NCBI GenBank assembly: GCA_017522515.1
Contig: JAFWZH010000133.1
Location: 62,001 to 126,000 of the forward strand
DNA: 64,000 bases
From: Clostridia bacterium
GTDB taxonomy: Bacteria; Bacillota_A; Clostridia; UBA1212; UBA1255
Direction of reading: 5' to 3'
The translations under genes were made by a program, and so were the position numbers. Positions 35,057 through 46,602 of this stretch are shown one piece after another (within the stretch, counting starts at the first letter, position 1; each line of letters begins with the position of its first letter). The notes below the pieces were generated by a model. The model worked only from the letters and a program-made list of their open reading frames with translations, ran no database searches and had not been told where the DNA came from.

Positions 35057-36312
35057 CACTTTACCTCCGGTTTTCTGCGCCTAATTACAGTGCCTTTTGC
35101 CACATTAAACGGCACTTGCATTATTACTTTCATCATTGCATGAGGCGCTCTTTCGATTTTTTCTCCTTCGGAATTTTTCATTTCCTCTACAGTGTATTTT
35201 TTTACTGCTCCTTCTGCCGGTACAAATTCTAATTCTTCTCCCACGGAAAAAGTTCCTCTTTGTGTCATTACCAGCGTATAGTTACCGTTTTTTGTTTCTT
35301 CCTCTGCAGCTTCGCAAGAATCTACTGTCCCTATAAAGTCTGTTTCCCTTTTATATGAAGATGTTTCGTAAATTTGACTTCCTCTTTCTCCCATATAAAA
35401 TCCTGTGCAATAGTCTCTGTGACTTACACTGCATACTTCGGCAAGAAGCTTTTGGAGAGTTTCTTCGTTTATTTCTTCTCCTTTTTCTATCAAATCTATT
35501 GCGGTGCGGTAAGCTCTTACAGTTACCGCAACATAGAATTCACTCTTCATACGTCCTTCTATTTTAAAAGATGAAACACCGGCATCTTTAAACTCTTTTA
35601 ACTGTTTAAGCATGCAGAGATCCTTTGAATTGAACAAAAATGTGCCTCTGTCATTTTCTTCTATATCAAGAATTTCTTCCGGTCTTGTGGTTTCGATTAT
35701 TTTGTAATTCCATCTGCAAGGTTGAGCGCAATCACCTCTGTTCGAGGAACGATTAACAAAATAATCACTCAGCATGCATCTTCCTGAAAAAGACATGCAC
35801 ATAGCTCCGTGGACGAAGGCTTCTAATTCAAGCTGACAATTTCTTTCATCCAGATTTTTTCTTATTTCTGCAATCTCTGCCAACGTAAGTTCTCTTGCAA
35901 GATTTACACGCACAGCTCCCATTTTTTGCCAAAACTCACATGTGCGCCAATTTAAGTTGTTTGCTTGTGTGCTTACATGAATAGGCAGCTCCGGTGCAGC
36001 TTCTTTTACAGTCAAAAAGGCTCCCGGGTCCGAAATAATCACTCCATGAACACCTGCCTGTGATAACTCTCTTGCATATTTTGCCATATCAGGCAAATCT
36101 CGGTTTCTGGCAATGATATTCATTGTAACGTATATTTTTTTGTGTATACTATCAGCATACTCTACACTTTCTGCAATCTCATCTAAAGTAAAATTATCGG
36201 CATTTGCTCTTAAACCGAAAACATCGCCTCCAATATACACAGCGTCTGCTCCGTAATCAAAGGCTGTTTTCATTTTTACTTTATTGCCGCCGGGTGCTAA
36301 AAGCTCAATCAT
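35056..36312 (-). CDS. U32 family peptidase-like tRNA hydroxylation protein (TrhP type)
   Basis: A 418-residue single-barrel U32 protein. It starts MIELLAPGGNKVKMKTAFDYGADAVY and carries the U32 signature ELEAFVHGAMCMSFSGRCMLS near 178-198, with cysteines in NRGDCAQPCRWNY that bind an iron-sulfur cluster in RlhA/TrhP homologues. The C-terminal domain is beta-rich. TrhP acts in prephenate-dependent hydroxylation of U34 in tRNA; the tRNA-modification neighbours make that more likely than proteolysis. GGAGA sits seven bases before the ATG. ruvA overlaps its end. Confidence 0.87.
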   Translation of the reverse strand: MIELLAPGGNKVKMKTAFDYGADAVYIGGDVFGLRANADNFTLDEIAESVEYADSIHKKIYVTMNIIARNRDLPDMAKYARELSQAGVHGVIISDPGAFLTVKEAAPELPIHVSTQANNLNWRTCEFWQKMGAVRVNLARELTLAEIAEIRKNLDERNCQLELEAFVHGAMCMSFSGRCMLSDYFVNRSSNRGDCAQPCRWNYKIIETTRPEEILDIEENDRGTFLFNSKDLCMLKQLKEFKDAGVSSFKIEGRMKSEFYVAVTVRAYRTAIDLIEKGEEINEETLQKLLAEVCSVSHRDYCTGFYMGERGSQIYETSSYKRETDFIGTVDSCEAAEEETKNGNYTLVMTQRGTFSVGEELEFVPAEGAVKKYTVEEMKNSEGEKIERAPHAMMKVIMQVPFNVAKGTVIRRRKPEVK

Positions 36313-36341
36313 TTCTTCTCTCCTATTCAAAAATACATACC

Positions 36342-36977
36342 TCAAAACTTCTTGCAAGCAACTGCCATTCCGTCTCCCACGTCAAGCAAAGATGCCTCCA
36401 AACGCCCGTCTGCCATCATTCTTTCCAAAAAAGCTCTCATATTTGTAACAATTGTGCGATGCTTGTGGTTTGTCTCTTCAGGTTTGTCCAAAACCTTACC
36501 GTAAAATATACAATTGTCACAAAGTAGTAGTCCGCCTTCTTTCAAGAGCCGCAATACATCGTCATAAAGATAAATATACTGTCCCTTTGCTGCATCCATA
36601 AAAATCATATCGTACGGCTTGGTTAAAGCAGCTAAAACTTCATTGCCATCTCCTGCAATTACTCTGATTTGGTTCTCCTTACCTGCTTTTTTAATATTTT
36701 GCCTTGCCAACACTACCGAATCCATATCAATCTCCACAGTATCTATATGACTAAGCGGAGCTGCATGGCTCATTATCAAGGCTGAATATCCTATTGCCGT
36801 ACCAACCTCAAGTATACGCATAGGTTTTTTTATGCTTACTATTGTGCGTAAAAAAGCAGCAGCATCACGCCTCAAAATGGGCACGCGATACTCTTTTGCA
36901 TAATTTCTTAATTCTTGTTCAATTCCATTTTCTGCCGGCAGCAGACTTTCTATAAAAATTCTTGTTCTATCATCCAT
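36342..36977 (-). CDS. SAM-dependent O-methyltransferase
   Basis: A 211-residue class I methyltransferase of the catechol/caffeoyl-CoA O-methyltransferase-like family; the clostridial homologue TrmR makes 5-methoxyuridine at the tRNA wobble base. SAM motif LEVGTAIGYSALIM near 63, VEIDMDSVVLA near 89 and FMDAAKGQYIYLYDDVLRLLKEGGLLL near 132-158 (metal-binding Asp) are present. The ATG overlaps the mltG end by eight bases. The next gene is the U32 tRNA-hydroxylase-like protein, which makes 5-hydroxyuridine, the substrate of TrmR; I infer the two work in sequence. Confidence 0.85.
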   Translation of the reverse strand: MDDRTRIFIESLLPAENGIEQELRNYAKEYRVPILRRDAAAFLRTIVSIKKPMRILEVGTAIGYSALIMSHAAPLSHIDTVEIDMDSVVLARQNIKKAGKENQIRVIAGDGNEVLAALTKPYDMIFMDAAKGQYIYLYDDVLRLLKEGGLLLCDNCIFYGKVLDKPEETNHKHRTIVTNMRAFLERMMADGRLEASLLDVGDGMAVACKKF

Positions 36978-38250
36978 ATTGATTCTTTGCTTGCAGATGT
37001 TCCTGATAAGTTTTTGAGAAAATATGTGAGCCCACACCATCTTTTGCATTTAGCACAAAGAAATAATAATCACAACGCTCGTAATTAAGCACTGATTTTA
37101 TAGACTCAATTCCGGGATTACAAATAGCTCCCGGTGTCAATCCGCGATACATATACGTATTATACGGATCGTCCTCTTTCTCATGTTCTTCTGTTATGTT
37201 TATTATGTCTTCGTTATATAATTTTTTATAAACATATCTTATTGTGGCGCAAGATTGAAGCTTATTGAGATTTTCGTCCTTGCTGTTAAGACGGTTAATA
37301 AAAACTCCTGCAATTCTCGCCTTTTCTGATTTGAGTTTAGCTTCACGCTCAACAATAGAAGCCAACACAACCACATCATCTACTGAAAGGCCCGCCTCGG
37401 TGGCTTTTTCGTAATAAGCAGGGAGATAAAGCTCATTAAATCTGTTAAGCATTTTATAAATAACATCTTCTACATTTGCTTTAACGTCAAACTCATATGT
37501 GTCCGGGAATAAATATCCGTCAAGTCTATGGTCGCGAGTCTTACCTGTTATACCGCTTAAAAATGGATAAGAAGATACATCTATTGTTTCTACTGCTTTC
37601 AAAAAGTCTTTTGCGGAAACTACATTATTTGCCTCAAGACGTGCCGCTATTTGTTCTGTTGTAAATCCCTCAGGGAATGTAACCTTAACAGTCTCCGGCT
37701 CACCTGCAAGTATAGTCATTACTTCATCATAAGTAAGGTCATCGCAAAGAGTATAAGTGCCTATCTTGTACTGTCCGTCAAAACCATTAAACTTCGACAA
37801 AAACCTATACATTGTCTTATTTTCTATAAGTCCCATATCAAACAGATTATCTGCAATCTCTTTTGTTGTCATACCTTTGTCAATTCTGAATTTCACAGAG
37901 GTTCCTTCGTCAAGATAAATAGATTCTATCGTAACGGGGTTTTCATATTTATCAACAAGATACGTATAAGACAAAAAAGCACTAAGAATTACAACTCCTA
38001 TTAAAACGAACACAAAAAAAATCACAAGAGGTACTTTATATCTCTTATTTTTCATTTTCTTCGCTTTTTCACTTGTTTTTTTAACAGGTTTCTCCGTAGT
38101 GTTGACCATAGAAGAAGGTCTTCGCACACCGCGAGAATTGCCTCCGGCAGCATAACGCGAAGCAGGTACAGAAGAAGTCCTCTGCCTCTGCTCTTGTGAA
38201 GTGTTATTCGGTTTACGCGCTCCACCCGGCTTTCTTATACCACTGCTCAA
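36970..38250 (-). CDS. mltG: Endolytic murein transglycosylase MltG
   Basis: A 426-residue membrane enzyme that cuts nascent glycan strands and sets their length. A disordered basic N-terminus (residues 1-70, Ser/Arg/Lys-rich) is followed by one membrane span (about 74-98), a LysM-like domain (VKFRIDKGMTTKEIADNL) and the YceG catalytic domain with LASIVEREAKL near 297 (catalytic Glu) and YNTYMYRGLTPGAICNPG near 368. Translation appears to start at TTG, with AAAGGGGTGAT ending four bases before it. Confidence 0.95.
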   Translation of the reverse strand: MSSGIRKPGGARKPNNTSQEQRQRTSSVPASRYAAGGNSRGVRRPSSMVNTTEKPVKKTSEKAKKMKNKRYKVPLVIFFVFVLIGVVILSAFLSYTYLVDKYENPVTIESIYLDEGTSVKFRIDKGMTTKEIADNLFDMGLIENKTMYRFLSKFNGFDGQYKIGTYTLCDDLTYDEVMTILAGEPETVKVTFPEGFTTEQIAARLEANNVVSAKDFLKAVETIDVSSYPFLSGITGKTRDHRLDGYLFPDTYEFDVKANVEDVIYKMLNRFNELYLPAYYEKATEAGLSVDDVVVLASIVEREAKLKSEKARIAGVFINRLNSKDENLNKLQSCATIRYVYKKLYNEDIINITEEHEKEDDPYNTYMYRGLTPGAICNPGIESIKSVLNYERCDYYFFVLNAKDGVGSHIFSKTYQEHLQAKNQYG

Positions 38251-38254
38251 GGAA

Positions 38255-40084
38255 TCACCCCTTTGCTCTTACCTTTGCTCTTTGCTCCGTATTAAGAATT
38301 TTCTTTCTTAAACGTATTGTCTTCGGCGTAATCTCTACAAGCTCATCGTCAGAAATAAACTCAAGTGCTTGCTCAAGACTCAAAAGAACGGGAGGTGTTA
38401 ATTTTAAAGCCTCATCCGATCCCGACGCACGAATATTTGTAATGTGTTTACGCTTACAAACGTTTATTACCAAGTCTTCATTTCGTGCACATTCGCCAAC
38501 AATCATTCCTTCATAAACCTTTTCTCCGGGTCCTATAAACAATTTTCCTCTTTCTTGTGCATTAAACAAGCCGTATGTTACCGTTTCACCTTGTTCCCAT
38601 GCTATTAAAGAGCCATGCTGCCTTGCATCTATATCTCCCTTATAAGGCTCGAACCCATCAAATATATGGTTCATTATACCATTTCCTCTTGTATCCGTCA
38701 AAAATTCTGACCTGTAGCCTATAAGTCCACGAGACGGAATTTTAAAATCTAACCTGACATAATTTTCCAAGGCAGGATGCATATTTATCATTTCGCCTTT
38801 TCTTCTGCCGATTTTCTCTATAACAACACCAACAGACTCCTCTGGAGTGTCAATCGTCAACCTCTCCATAGGCTCGTGAAGGACACCGTCTACTTCCTTA
38901 TAAATTACCCTCGGACGTGACACTTGAAATTCATATCCTTGTCTTCTCATTGTCTCAATCAAAATCGACAAGTGAAGTTCTCCTCTTCCCGAAACCTTAA
39001 GCGTATCAGGTGAATCTGTATCTTCTATTCTCATACTTACATTAGTTTCCAATTCCTTCATAAGTCTTTCGCGGATATGCCTTGAAGTAACAAAAGTTCC
39101 TTCTTGTCCTGCAAAAGGACTGTTGTTAACAGAGAAATTCATAGAAATTGTGGGTTCATCGATATTTACAAAGGGAATAGGCTCAACAGCATCATGGCTA
39201 CATATAGTATCACCTATATTTATCTCGGGAATGCCTGCAAGTACAATAATATCCCCGCCTAATGCTTCCTGAGTTTCAACTCTTTTAAGTCCTTTAAATT
39301 TATACAAATACGTAATTCTGGCATTTTTCTTGCTGCCGTCCTTGCTGTTGCAAACAACTACAGGCTGGCCTATTGTTACCTTTCCTCTGTCAACGCGAGC
39401 GACAGCTATACGTCCTACATATTCATCCATGGTCACATTTGAAACCAAGGTACGGAAAGGTGCTTCTACATCTGCTCTTGGCGCCGGAATTTCTTTAATG
39501 ATTGTTTCAAAAAGCGGTTGAAGATTCTTTTTTTCTCCTCCGTCAGGCTCCAAAGATGCATATCCGTCACGAGAAGAAGCATAAACAACAGGGAAATTCA
39601 GTTGACTGTCATCGGCACCCAAGTCCATAAACAGCTCCAATACCTCGTCAAGAACCTCTAAAGGTCTTGCCCCGTCTCTGTCAATTTTATTAATAACTAC
39701 AATCGGCTTTAAATTCATAGAAAGAGCCTTTGAAAGCACAAATCTTGTTTGGGGCATCGCTCCTTCGAAAGCATCCACCAAAAGAAGAACACCATCAACC
39801 ATTCCCAGAACACGCTCTACTTCTCCGCCAAAATCAGCATGTCCCGGAGTGTCTACTACATTAATAGTGTAACCGTTATAATCAAGAGCTGTGTTTTTCG
39901 ACAAAATTGTAATTCCACGCTCTCTTTCCAAGTCGTTAGAGTCCATAACTCTTTCCTGAACTGCCTCATTTTCTCTGAAAGTACCGCTCTGTCTTAAAAG
40001 TCCGTCTACCAAAGTAGTTTTACCGTGGTCAACATGTGCAATAATTGCTATATTTCTGATATCCTCTCTGAAATTTTCTGCCAT
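38255..40084 (-). CDS. typA: Ribosome-associated GTPase TypA/BipA
   Basis: A 609-residue translational GTPase that aids 50S assembly and growth under stress. G1 [10 protein letters not shown] near 16, G2 ERERGITI near 51, G3 [12 protein letters not shown] near 76, G4 NKID near 130 and the family-specific C-terminal domain ([24 protein letters not shown] near 480-503) are clear. It lies after a strong hairpin separating it from yajC and four bases before mltG. Confidence 0.97.
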   Translation of the reverse strand: MAENFREDIRNIAIIAHVDHGKTTLVDGLLRQSGTFRENEAVQERVMDSNDLERERGITILSKNTALDYNGYTINVVDTPGHADFGGEVERVLGMVDGVLLLVDAFEGAMPQTRFVLSKALSMNLKPIVVINKIDRDGARPLEVLDEVLELFMDLGADDSQLNFPVVYASSRDGYASLEPDGGEKKNLQPLFETIIKEIPAPRADVEAPFRTLVSNVTMDEYVGRIAVARVDRGKVTIGQPVVVCNSKDGSKKNARITYLYKFKGLKRVETQEALGGDIIVLAGIPEINIGDTICSHDAVEPIPFVNIDEPTISMNFSVNNSPFAGQEGTFVTSRHIRERLMKELETNVSMRIEDTDSPDTLKVSGRGELHLSILIETMRRQGYEFQVSRPRVIYKEVDGVLHEPMERLTIDTPEESVGVVIEKIGRRKGEMINMHPALENYVRLDFKIPSRGLIGYRSEFLTDTRGNGIMNHIFDGFEPYKGDIDARQHGSLIAWEQGETVTYGLFNAQERGKLFIGPGEKVYEGMIVGECARNEDLVINVCKRKHITNIRASGSDEALKLTPPVLLSLEQALEFISDDELVEITPKTIRLRKKILNTEQRAKVRAKG

Positions 40085-40133
40085 AATAATCCATCTCTTC
40101 CCAATTTTTACAACTTCTTAATAAACCCAAAGA

Positions 40134-40171
40134 GTCCGCCAATACCCGATATTTTCTCGGGTACGGCGGAC
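40134..40171 (-). terminator. Long hairpin between yajC and typA
   Basis: GTCCGCC and TACCCGA pair with TCGGGTA and GGCGGAC to make a GC-rich stem of about 14 base pairs with a small internal loop. On the minus strand it is followed by CTCTTTGGGTTT, only a weak T-tract, so it may be an imperfect terminator or an RNA-processing or stability element rather than a full stop. Confidence 0.55.
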
Positions 40172-40194
40172 AGCATAATGTATCTTTTTATTAA

Positions 40195-41789
<1,595 letters not shown>

Positions 41790-42881
41790 TTAATTAATCA
41801 GCATTGCATCTCCAAAGGAGAAAAATCTGTATTTTTCATTTACTGCTTCTTCGTATGCTTTTATAATATTCTCTCTGCCGGCCAAACTGCTTACAAGCAT
41901 AAGCAAAGTAGACTCAGGCAGATGGAAATTTGTAATTAACGAATCTACAACCTTAAACTTATACCCGGGGTATATAAAAATACCTGTCCAGCCCGATTCT
42001 TCCTCCATAAATCCGTTTTCTTCTGCTACGGATTCAAGCACTCTGCAAGAAGTTGTTCCTACTGCAAAAACCTTGCCTCCGTTTTGTTTTGTGCTATTTA
42101 TAACATCACACGTACTTTGTGTTATTGTGTAATATTCATAGTGCATTACATGGTCTTCAACCTTTTCTTCTTTTACGGGACGGAATGTTCCCAGCCCTAC
42201 ATGAAGTGTAACAAAAGCAACACTCACTCCCATTTCTCTTATTTCATCAAGGAGTTCCTTGGTGAAATGAAGTCCTGCTGTAGGCGCGGCCGCAGAACCT
42301 TTTTCTCTCGCATAGACAGTCTGATATCTTTCAGGGTCTTCAAGCTTTGCTTTTATATACGGTGGCAGCGGCATTATGCCGATTTTGTCAAGAATTTCTT
42401 CAAAAACGCCGTCGAAAGTAAAACGCACATAGCGATTTCCACCTTCAACAACACAAAGTATTTCTGCCTTTAAAATTCCTTCTCCAAAAGAAAATACTGC
42501 TCCCGGCTTAGCCCTTTTTCCCGGTCTCAGCAGGACTTCCCAATAACAGCAATTTTTCCCGTTGCACAAATCATTTTGTGACGGAATCTCAGATATTTCC
42601 TTCTTGATGTCCTCTTCTTTTATATTCTTGAGCAGAACAAACTCTATTGGTCCTCCTGTATTCTCTTTAATACCGAAAAGACGCGCCGGAATAACTCTCG
42701 TGTCATTTAAAATCAAACAGTCTCCCGGCTTTAAATAATTCTTAATATTCTTAAAGCTACTATGGGTTATTTCTCCGGATGTTTTGTTCAACACAAGAAG
42801 TCTGGAAGAATCCCTGTCTGCAAGCGGAGTCTGTGCAATCAATTCCTCCGGTAAATCATAATAGAAATCTTTTACGTTCAC
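41790..42881 (-). CDS. queA: tRNA preQ1(34) S-adenosylmethionine ribosyltransferase-isomerase
   Basis: A 363-residue enzyme that adds the epoxycyclopentane part to preQ1 in tRNA. Sequence marks: [23 protein letters not shown] at the start, [13 protein letters not shown] near 56, [13 protein letters not shown] near 195, [13 protein letters not shown] near 225 and [14 protein letters not shown] near 322. GTG at 42881 is the start: GGAGG lies seven bases upstream and the GTGA overlaps the stop of the upstream foldase gene. Works between tgt and queH. Confidence 0.96.
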   Translation of the reverse strand: MNVKDFYYDLPEELIAQTPLADRDSSRLLVLNKTSGEITHSSFKNIKNYLKPGDCLILNDTRVIPARLFGIKENTGGPIEFVLLKNIKEEDIKKEISEIPSQNDLCNGKNCCYWEVLLRPGKRAKPGAVFSFGEGILKAEILCVVEGGNRYVRFTFDGVFEEILDKIGIMPLPPYIKAKLEDPERYQTVYAREKGSAAAPTAGLHFTKELLDEIREMGVSVAFVTLHVGLGTFRPVKEEKVEDHVMHYEYYTITQSTCDVINSTKQNGGKVFAVGTTSCRVLESVAEENGFMEEESGWTGIFIYPGYKFKVVDSLITNFHLPESTLLMLVSSLAGRENIIKAYEEAVNEKYRFFSFGDAMLIN

Positions 42882-43978
42882 TTGCTTTCCTCCCATATTG
42901 TTTCCCAATACGTGTATGCTTCTTGCAGTACAGAACTTAAATCGATCGACTCATATACAGCCTTTTCAACCTTGTACTCATATTTGTCAGAAGACACCAT
43001 ATCAGCAACTGTTTTGTTTACATAAAAAGTTCTTGTCCAATCCAAAAGCGTTTCAGTATTTTTTAACTTTTCATAATCTTTAATATCATCAAGTCTTAAA
43101 ACATATATAGCATAATCTGTTTTTGCTATGCCGATTTCTCCTTTTTCACTCGTTCGTACAAAATCATATATCTCGCTTGATTCTGTTTTATATATAGGAT
43201 AAAACTCTTTTATTCCGTTTGATGCAATTAAAGATTCATTTTTACAGTTTTCTTTTAACAGCTTAACAAAATCTTCTCCTTGTTTCAGTGCGTTTACAAT
43301 ACTTTCTGCTTTTTTTGTGACCTCTTCTTTGGGATTGTCTTCATCTATTTCAAGCTCAATAACAAAGATCGTATACGAATATAAGTAATCATAGTATTCC
43401 TCAAAAGCAAGTAGTTGCGATTCTTCGCTTAAGTCCGCATCTTTTTCCAACAAACTTGTATGTTTATCTATTATGTACCAGTTTTCCCAGAATTCTTTAT
43501 ACATTTTCTCGCTTATGCCATAATAATAAACATAAAAATCCTCTGTGCTGAGAACCTTTGAATCTACCTCTTTGTTATTCTCATAATCTTCGTTAAACTG
43601 CTTTTCTAAATTTGTTATTTCTTCCTGCGAAAGCTTTATTCCCTGACTCTTTGCTTCTGCAACACGCACTAAATACTCATGCACAAAATTAGATGTGTAC
43701 TTTTTTAACTCATCTTTATCGGAAATCCCTGTTGATGTATATAAAGTACGTACTGTCTCTTCTTCTTGATTTAAAATTAGTTTTGCAAAGAATTCAAATT
43801 GACTTTCTGTGACCTTTAAATCTCCCATTTGAGCCACAATCTTTTCTTTACTCGTCTCTTCATTACTGTTTTTTTTGCCCGACAATGATATCGCCATGCA
43901 AACAGCCGCCGTAATTACGCAGACAACACAACAACATAAAACAATAATACTCTGGCGAGTTTTATTTTCTGAATGCAT
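42878..43978 (-). CDS. Extracytoplasmic foldase of the PrsA/SurA type
   Basis: A 366-residue membrane-anchored protein. The N-terminus has a single hydrophobic segment (about 11-30), probably an uncleaved anchor as there is no lipobox. A SurA/PrsA-like N-terminal chaperone region follows ([21 protein letters not shown] near 47), with a long helical middle and a parvulin-like part ([20 protein letters not shown], then [21 protein letters not shown] near 287). The peptidyl-prolyl isomerase core looks reduced, so catalysis is doubtful. It should help exported proteins fold. queA starts on its stop codon. Confidence 0.78.
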   Translation of the reverse strand: MHSENKTRQSIIVLCCCVVCVITAAVCMAISLSGKKNSNEETSKEKIVAQMGDLKVTESQFEFFAKLILNQEEETVRTLYTSTGISDKDELKKYTSNFVHEYLVRVAEAKSQGIKLSQEEITNLEKQFNEDYENNKEVDSKVLSTEDFYVYYYGISEKMYKEFWENWYIIDKHTSLLEKDADLSEESQLLAFEEYYDYLYSYTIFVIELEIDEDNPKEEVTKKAESIVNALKQGEDFVKLLKENCKNESLIASNGIKEFYPIYKTESSEIYDFVRTSEKGEIGIAKTDYAIYVLRLDDIKDYEKLKNTETLLDWTRTFYVNKTVADMVSSDKYEYKVEKAVYESIDLSSVLQEAYTYWETIWEESK

Positions 43979-44012
43979 AAAACACCGTTCCTTTTCTTTT
44001 GTACAAAATCAA

Positions 44013-45014
44013 TTACGGTTCAAATGAATCGTCATAATCGTCGTTTTCTGTATCACTTGTTTCTTCTTTTAAAGGTTCCGTTTCTTCTTTTACGATTCTT
44101 TGTTGCGGAACTCGTGCAATATGCTTCTTCGGCTCCGGAATATCTTCTTTATAATCCGGATACAGATCGTCACGCATAGCAATGAATGTTGTAAAAACAA
44201 AATAGAAATATACATAATATAAGAACGATCGTAATATTGCTGTAATCGCTAACAAAATCAAACTCAATGCAACAGAACTGTGTCCATAATGAATAACAAA
44301 CAGCAATACTCTTATAAGTGCTGCAACAAATAAAAACAAAGCTGTTTTAGGCAATAAGTACCATGCGTACATATTTGTCATTTTTATGCCTGAGTGAGCA
44401 GTTTTTCTCCTTAATCCTGCAATAGACGGTAAAACATAAGAGAAATACATTCCATAAAAAAGTATTGCAAACAAAACAACAATTACGGTAAGCAGTGCCA
44501 TAAGAAGCATAGTAAATATAACACCCGTATCTCCGTCTAACAAAAGCTTTATCATGAACACTGTAGGAATAGCAGAATACAAAATCATAAACGCAAAAGG
44601 TATTGTCATAACTATTGCTGTAAATATGTATAAAAAGGTTTTTAAAAAGTTTCTTTTTATTCCTGTAACAAACTCGCCTTTTGTCTTTGCTTTATCTTCA
44701 ACGGAAGCAATAAAAACATTGACATACCCTGATAAAAAAACGGCAACAAGTGCTGAAAAAGCCAGAATCCCCAAAATACCCAACAATATAAAGACAAAGG
44801 CTTTGCCGTCATCAAAAAAAGCGCCTATTTTTGAAGTCCATCCTGAAAGAGTTTCTATATAATTATAATTTAATATATGCTTAAATGAACCGAATTTTCT
44901 GATTACCGGATTATACGCTTCTATAGCACTTAATACAAGTGACAGTAATAACATCCCCGTATATACAAAGGGTCTGATTCTTATTCTTTTAAAAAACTCT
45001 TGCATTGAATTCAT
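44013..45014 (-). CDS. Multispan membrane protein of unknown function
   Basis: A 333-residue protein with about six hydrophobic spans (near 17-35, 70-100, 115-150, 155-190, 215-240 and 250-280), short loops and an acidic cytosolic tail from about 295 (DPXYK-type start, many Glu/Asp/Lys). I do not recognise the family. A conserved-looking YGMYFSYVLPSIAG lies in the middle. The ATG at 45014 has GGGAGA upstream. It is the first gene of the run membrane protein-foldase-queA-tgt-yajC and has a good promoter. A role in envelope or export is suggested by its neighbours only. Confidence 0.65.
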   Translation of the reverse strand: MNSMQEFFKRIRIRPFVYTGMLLLSLVLSAIEAYNPVIRKFGSFKHILNYNYIETLSGWTSKIGAFFDDGKAFVFILLGILGILAFSALVAVFLSGYVNVFIASVEDKAKTKGEFVTGIKRNFLKTFLYIFTAIVMTIPFAFMILYSAIPTVFMIKLLLDGDTGVIFTMLLMALLTVIVVLFAILFYGMYFSYVLPSIAGLRRKTAHSGIKMTNMYAWYLLPKTALFLFVAALIRVLLFVIHYGHSSVALSLILLAITAILRSFLYYVYFYFVFTTFIAMRDDLYPDYKEDIPEPKKHIARVPQQRIVKEETEPLKEETSDTENDDYDDSFEP

Positions 45015-45049
45015 ATTTATTTCTCCCAATACAAATTTAATTCGAGATG

Positions 45050-45078
45050 ATTATACCATTGTAAATCAAATCATGCAA
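45050..45078 (-). promoter_or_regulatory. Promoter of the membrane protein-foldase-queA-tgt-yajC run
   Basis: On the minus strand TTGCAT, 17 bases and a perfect TATAAT about 35 bases before the start codon. Confidence 0.7.
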
Positions 45079-45138
45079 TTGTCCAAATTGTTTTTACTTA
45101 TTTATAATCAAAAACAAATAGAAATTACATCCTGTATG

Positions 45139-45147
45139 TGTTATACT
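45139..45147 (+). promoter_or_regulatory. Extended -10 promoter of murC
   Basis: TG-T-TATACT about 50 bases before the murC start, with no clear -35. The extended TGn motif can make up for that. Confidence 0.5.
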
Positions 45148-45194
45148 TTAGTCTCACTACAGCATATTCTTTACTGTGAGGAGTAGATTTTCGT

Positions 45195-46571
45195 ATGAAC
45201 AATGAAAAAAAAGGACATATACATTTCATAGGAATCGGCGGTTCAAGCATGAGCGGTATAGCAGAACTGGCTTTTAAACAAGGTTATACCGTAAGCGGTT
45301 CCGATAGAACAGATTCAGACAAACTAACTCATTTACAAGAAAAAGGAATAACTGTCTATCCATTCCATTCGGCACAGAATATTTCCGAAGATGTAACACT
45401 TGTCGTTTATACTCTTGCTGTTCCTCAGGACAATCCGGAGCTCATAGAAGCAGCTCGAAGAAATATACCGATAATGGAGCGTGGTGTTTACCTTGGAAAA
45501 ATATGCTCTCATTATAAGTATTCCGTAGCTGTAGCCGGTACTCACGGTAAAACATCAACAACATCAATGCTAAGTTCTATTTTACTTTCCGCTAACATAA
45601 ATCCCAGTATTCACATCGGCGGTGTTTTCCCTCGAATCGGCAGTAATGTGCTTGCAAATGACAGTGACTATTTCGTCACAGAAGCATGTGAATACCATGC
45701 CAACTTTCTTAATCTTCGTCCTTTTGGCGAAATAATCCTTAATATAGAAGAAGAACATTTAGATTATTATAAAGACCTTAATCATATAATCGGTTGCTTC
45801 TCCGAATTCGTTTCTTATTGTCCCGACGATGGTTTTCTTGTTGTATGTGCAGATGACCAAAATGCCATGAAAGTGTCACAAAAAGCTTCAACAAAAATTG
45901 TAACCTATAGTATAAAAAATACTTCCGGCGATTTTTATGCAGGAAATATTTCCCGTCGCCAACCCGGTGTCATCGGTACCAAATACACACTTTATAATAA
46001 GAATATTCCTATTACAGACATAGTTTTAAACGTTCCCGGTTTACATAACGTTTCTAACTCTGTAGCAGCAGCTGCTGCAGCCGTACAACTGGGTTGCTCC
46101 ACAGAAAGTATCAAAGCCGGTCTTGAGGCCTTTTACGGTACAGGAAGACGCTTTGAAAATAAAGGCGAAATCAATGGTGCTCTTGTTATAGATGACTATG
46201 CGCATCATCCTACAGAAATACAAGCAACTCTTTCAGCTGCAAGAGAAGTAGCAGGAAACAATAAAATATATGCAGTATTTCAAGCACACACATATTCACG
46301 TGCACTTGCTTTTATTAATGATTTTGCAGAAGCTTTAAAAGAAGCTGATTTTGTGGTTGTTACCGATATTTTCCCTGCAAGAGAAAAAGATCCCGGAACT
46401 ATTTCCGGGGAATCCATGTCAGAATATTTTATTAATAAAGGCATAAACTCAAAATACATATCAGATTTCAGCGAAACAGCCGCCCTATTACGCTATGTTG
46501 CAAAAAAAGGAGATGTAATAATAACCTTAGGTGCCGGTGATGTAAACAAAGTAATTTCTAAGCTTATTTAA
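45195..46571 (+). CDS. murC: UDP-N-acetylmuramate-L-alanine ligase
   Basis: A 458-residue ATP-dependent ligase adding the first amino acid of the peptidoglycan stem. HFIGIGGSSMSGIAELA near 10 (UDP-sugar binding), GTHGKTSTTSML near 115 (P-loop), EACEYHANFLNLRP near 158 and DDYAHHPTEIQATL near 333 are typical. Length normal. It is transcribed alone on plus, with AGGAG before the ATG, and converges on mreB with 16 bases between. Confidence 0.97.
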   Translation: MNNEKKGHIHFIGIGGSSMSGIAELAFKQGYTVSGSDRTDSDKLTHLQEKGITVYPFHSAQNISEDVTLVVYTLAVPQDNPELIEAARRNIPIMERGVYLGKICSHYKYSVAVAGTHGKTSTTSMLSSILLSANINPSIHIGGVFPRIGSNVLANDSDYFVTEACEYHANFLNLRPFGEIILNIEEEHLDYYKDLNHIIGCFSEFVSYCPDDGFLVVCADDQNAMKVSQKASTKIVTYSIKNTSGDFYAGNISRRQPGVIGTKYTLYNKNIPITDIVLNVPGLHNVSNSVAAAAAAVQLGCSTESIKAGLEAFYGTGRRFENKGEINGALVIDDYAHHPTEIQATLSAAREVAGNNKIYAVFQAHTYSRALAFINDFAEALKEADFVVVTDIFPAREKDPGTISGESMSEYFINKGINSKYISDFSETAALLRYVAKKGDVIITLGAGDVNKVISKLI

Positions 46572-46583
46572 ACCCTTTTAAAA

Positions 46584-46602
46584 GCAATTATCGTGTAATT
46601 GC
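46584..46602 (-). terminator. Hairpin at the end of mreB
   Basis: GCAATTA and TAATTGC with a five-base loop, overlapping the last codons of mreB. Four T follow on the minus strand. The murC stop is close by, so it may serve both directions weakly. Confidence 0.45.

Noticed and set aside
42870..42900. Queuosine-type (preQ1) riboswitch before queA
   Set aside because: queA starts inside the end of the foldase gene; there is no leader, so no room for a riboswitch.
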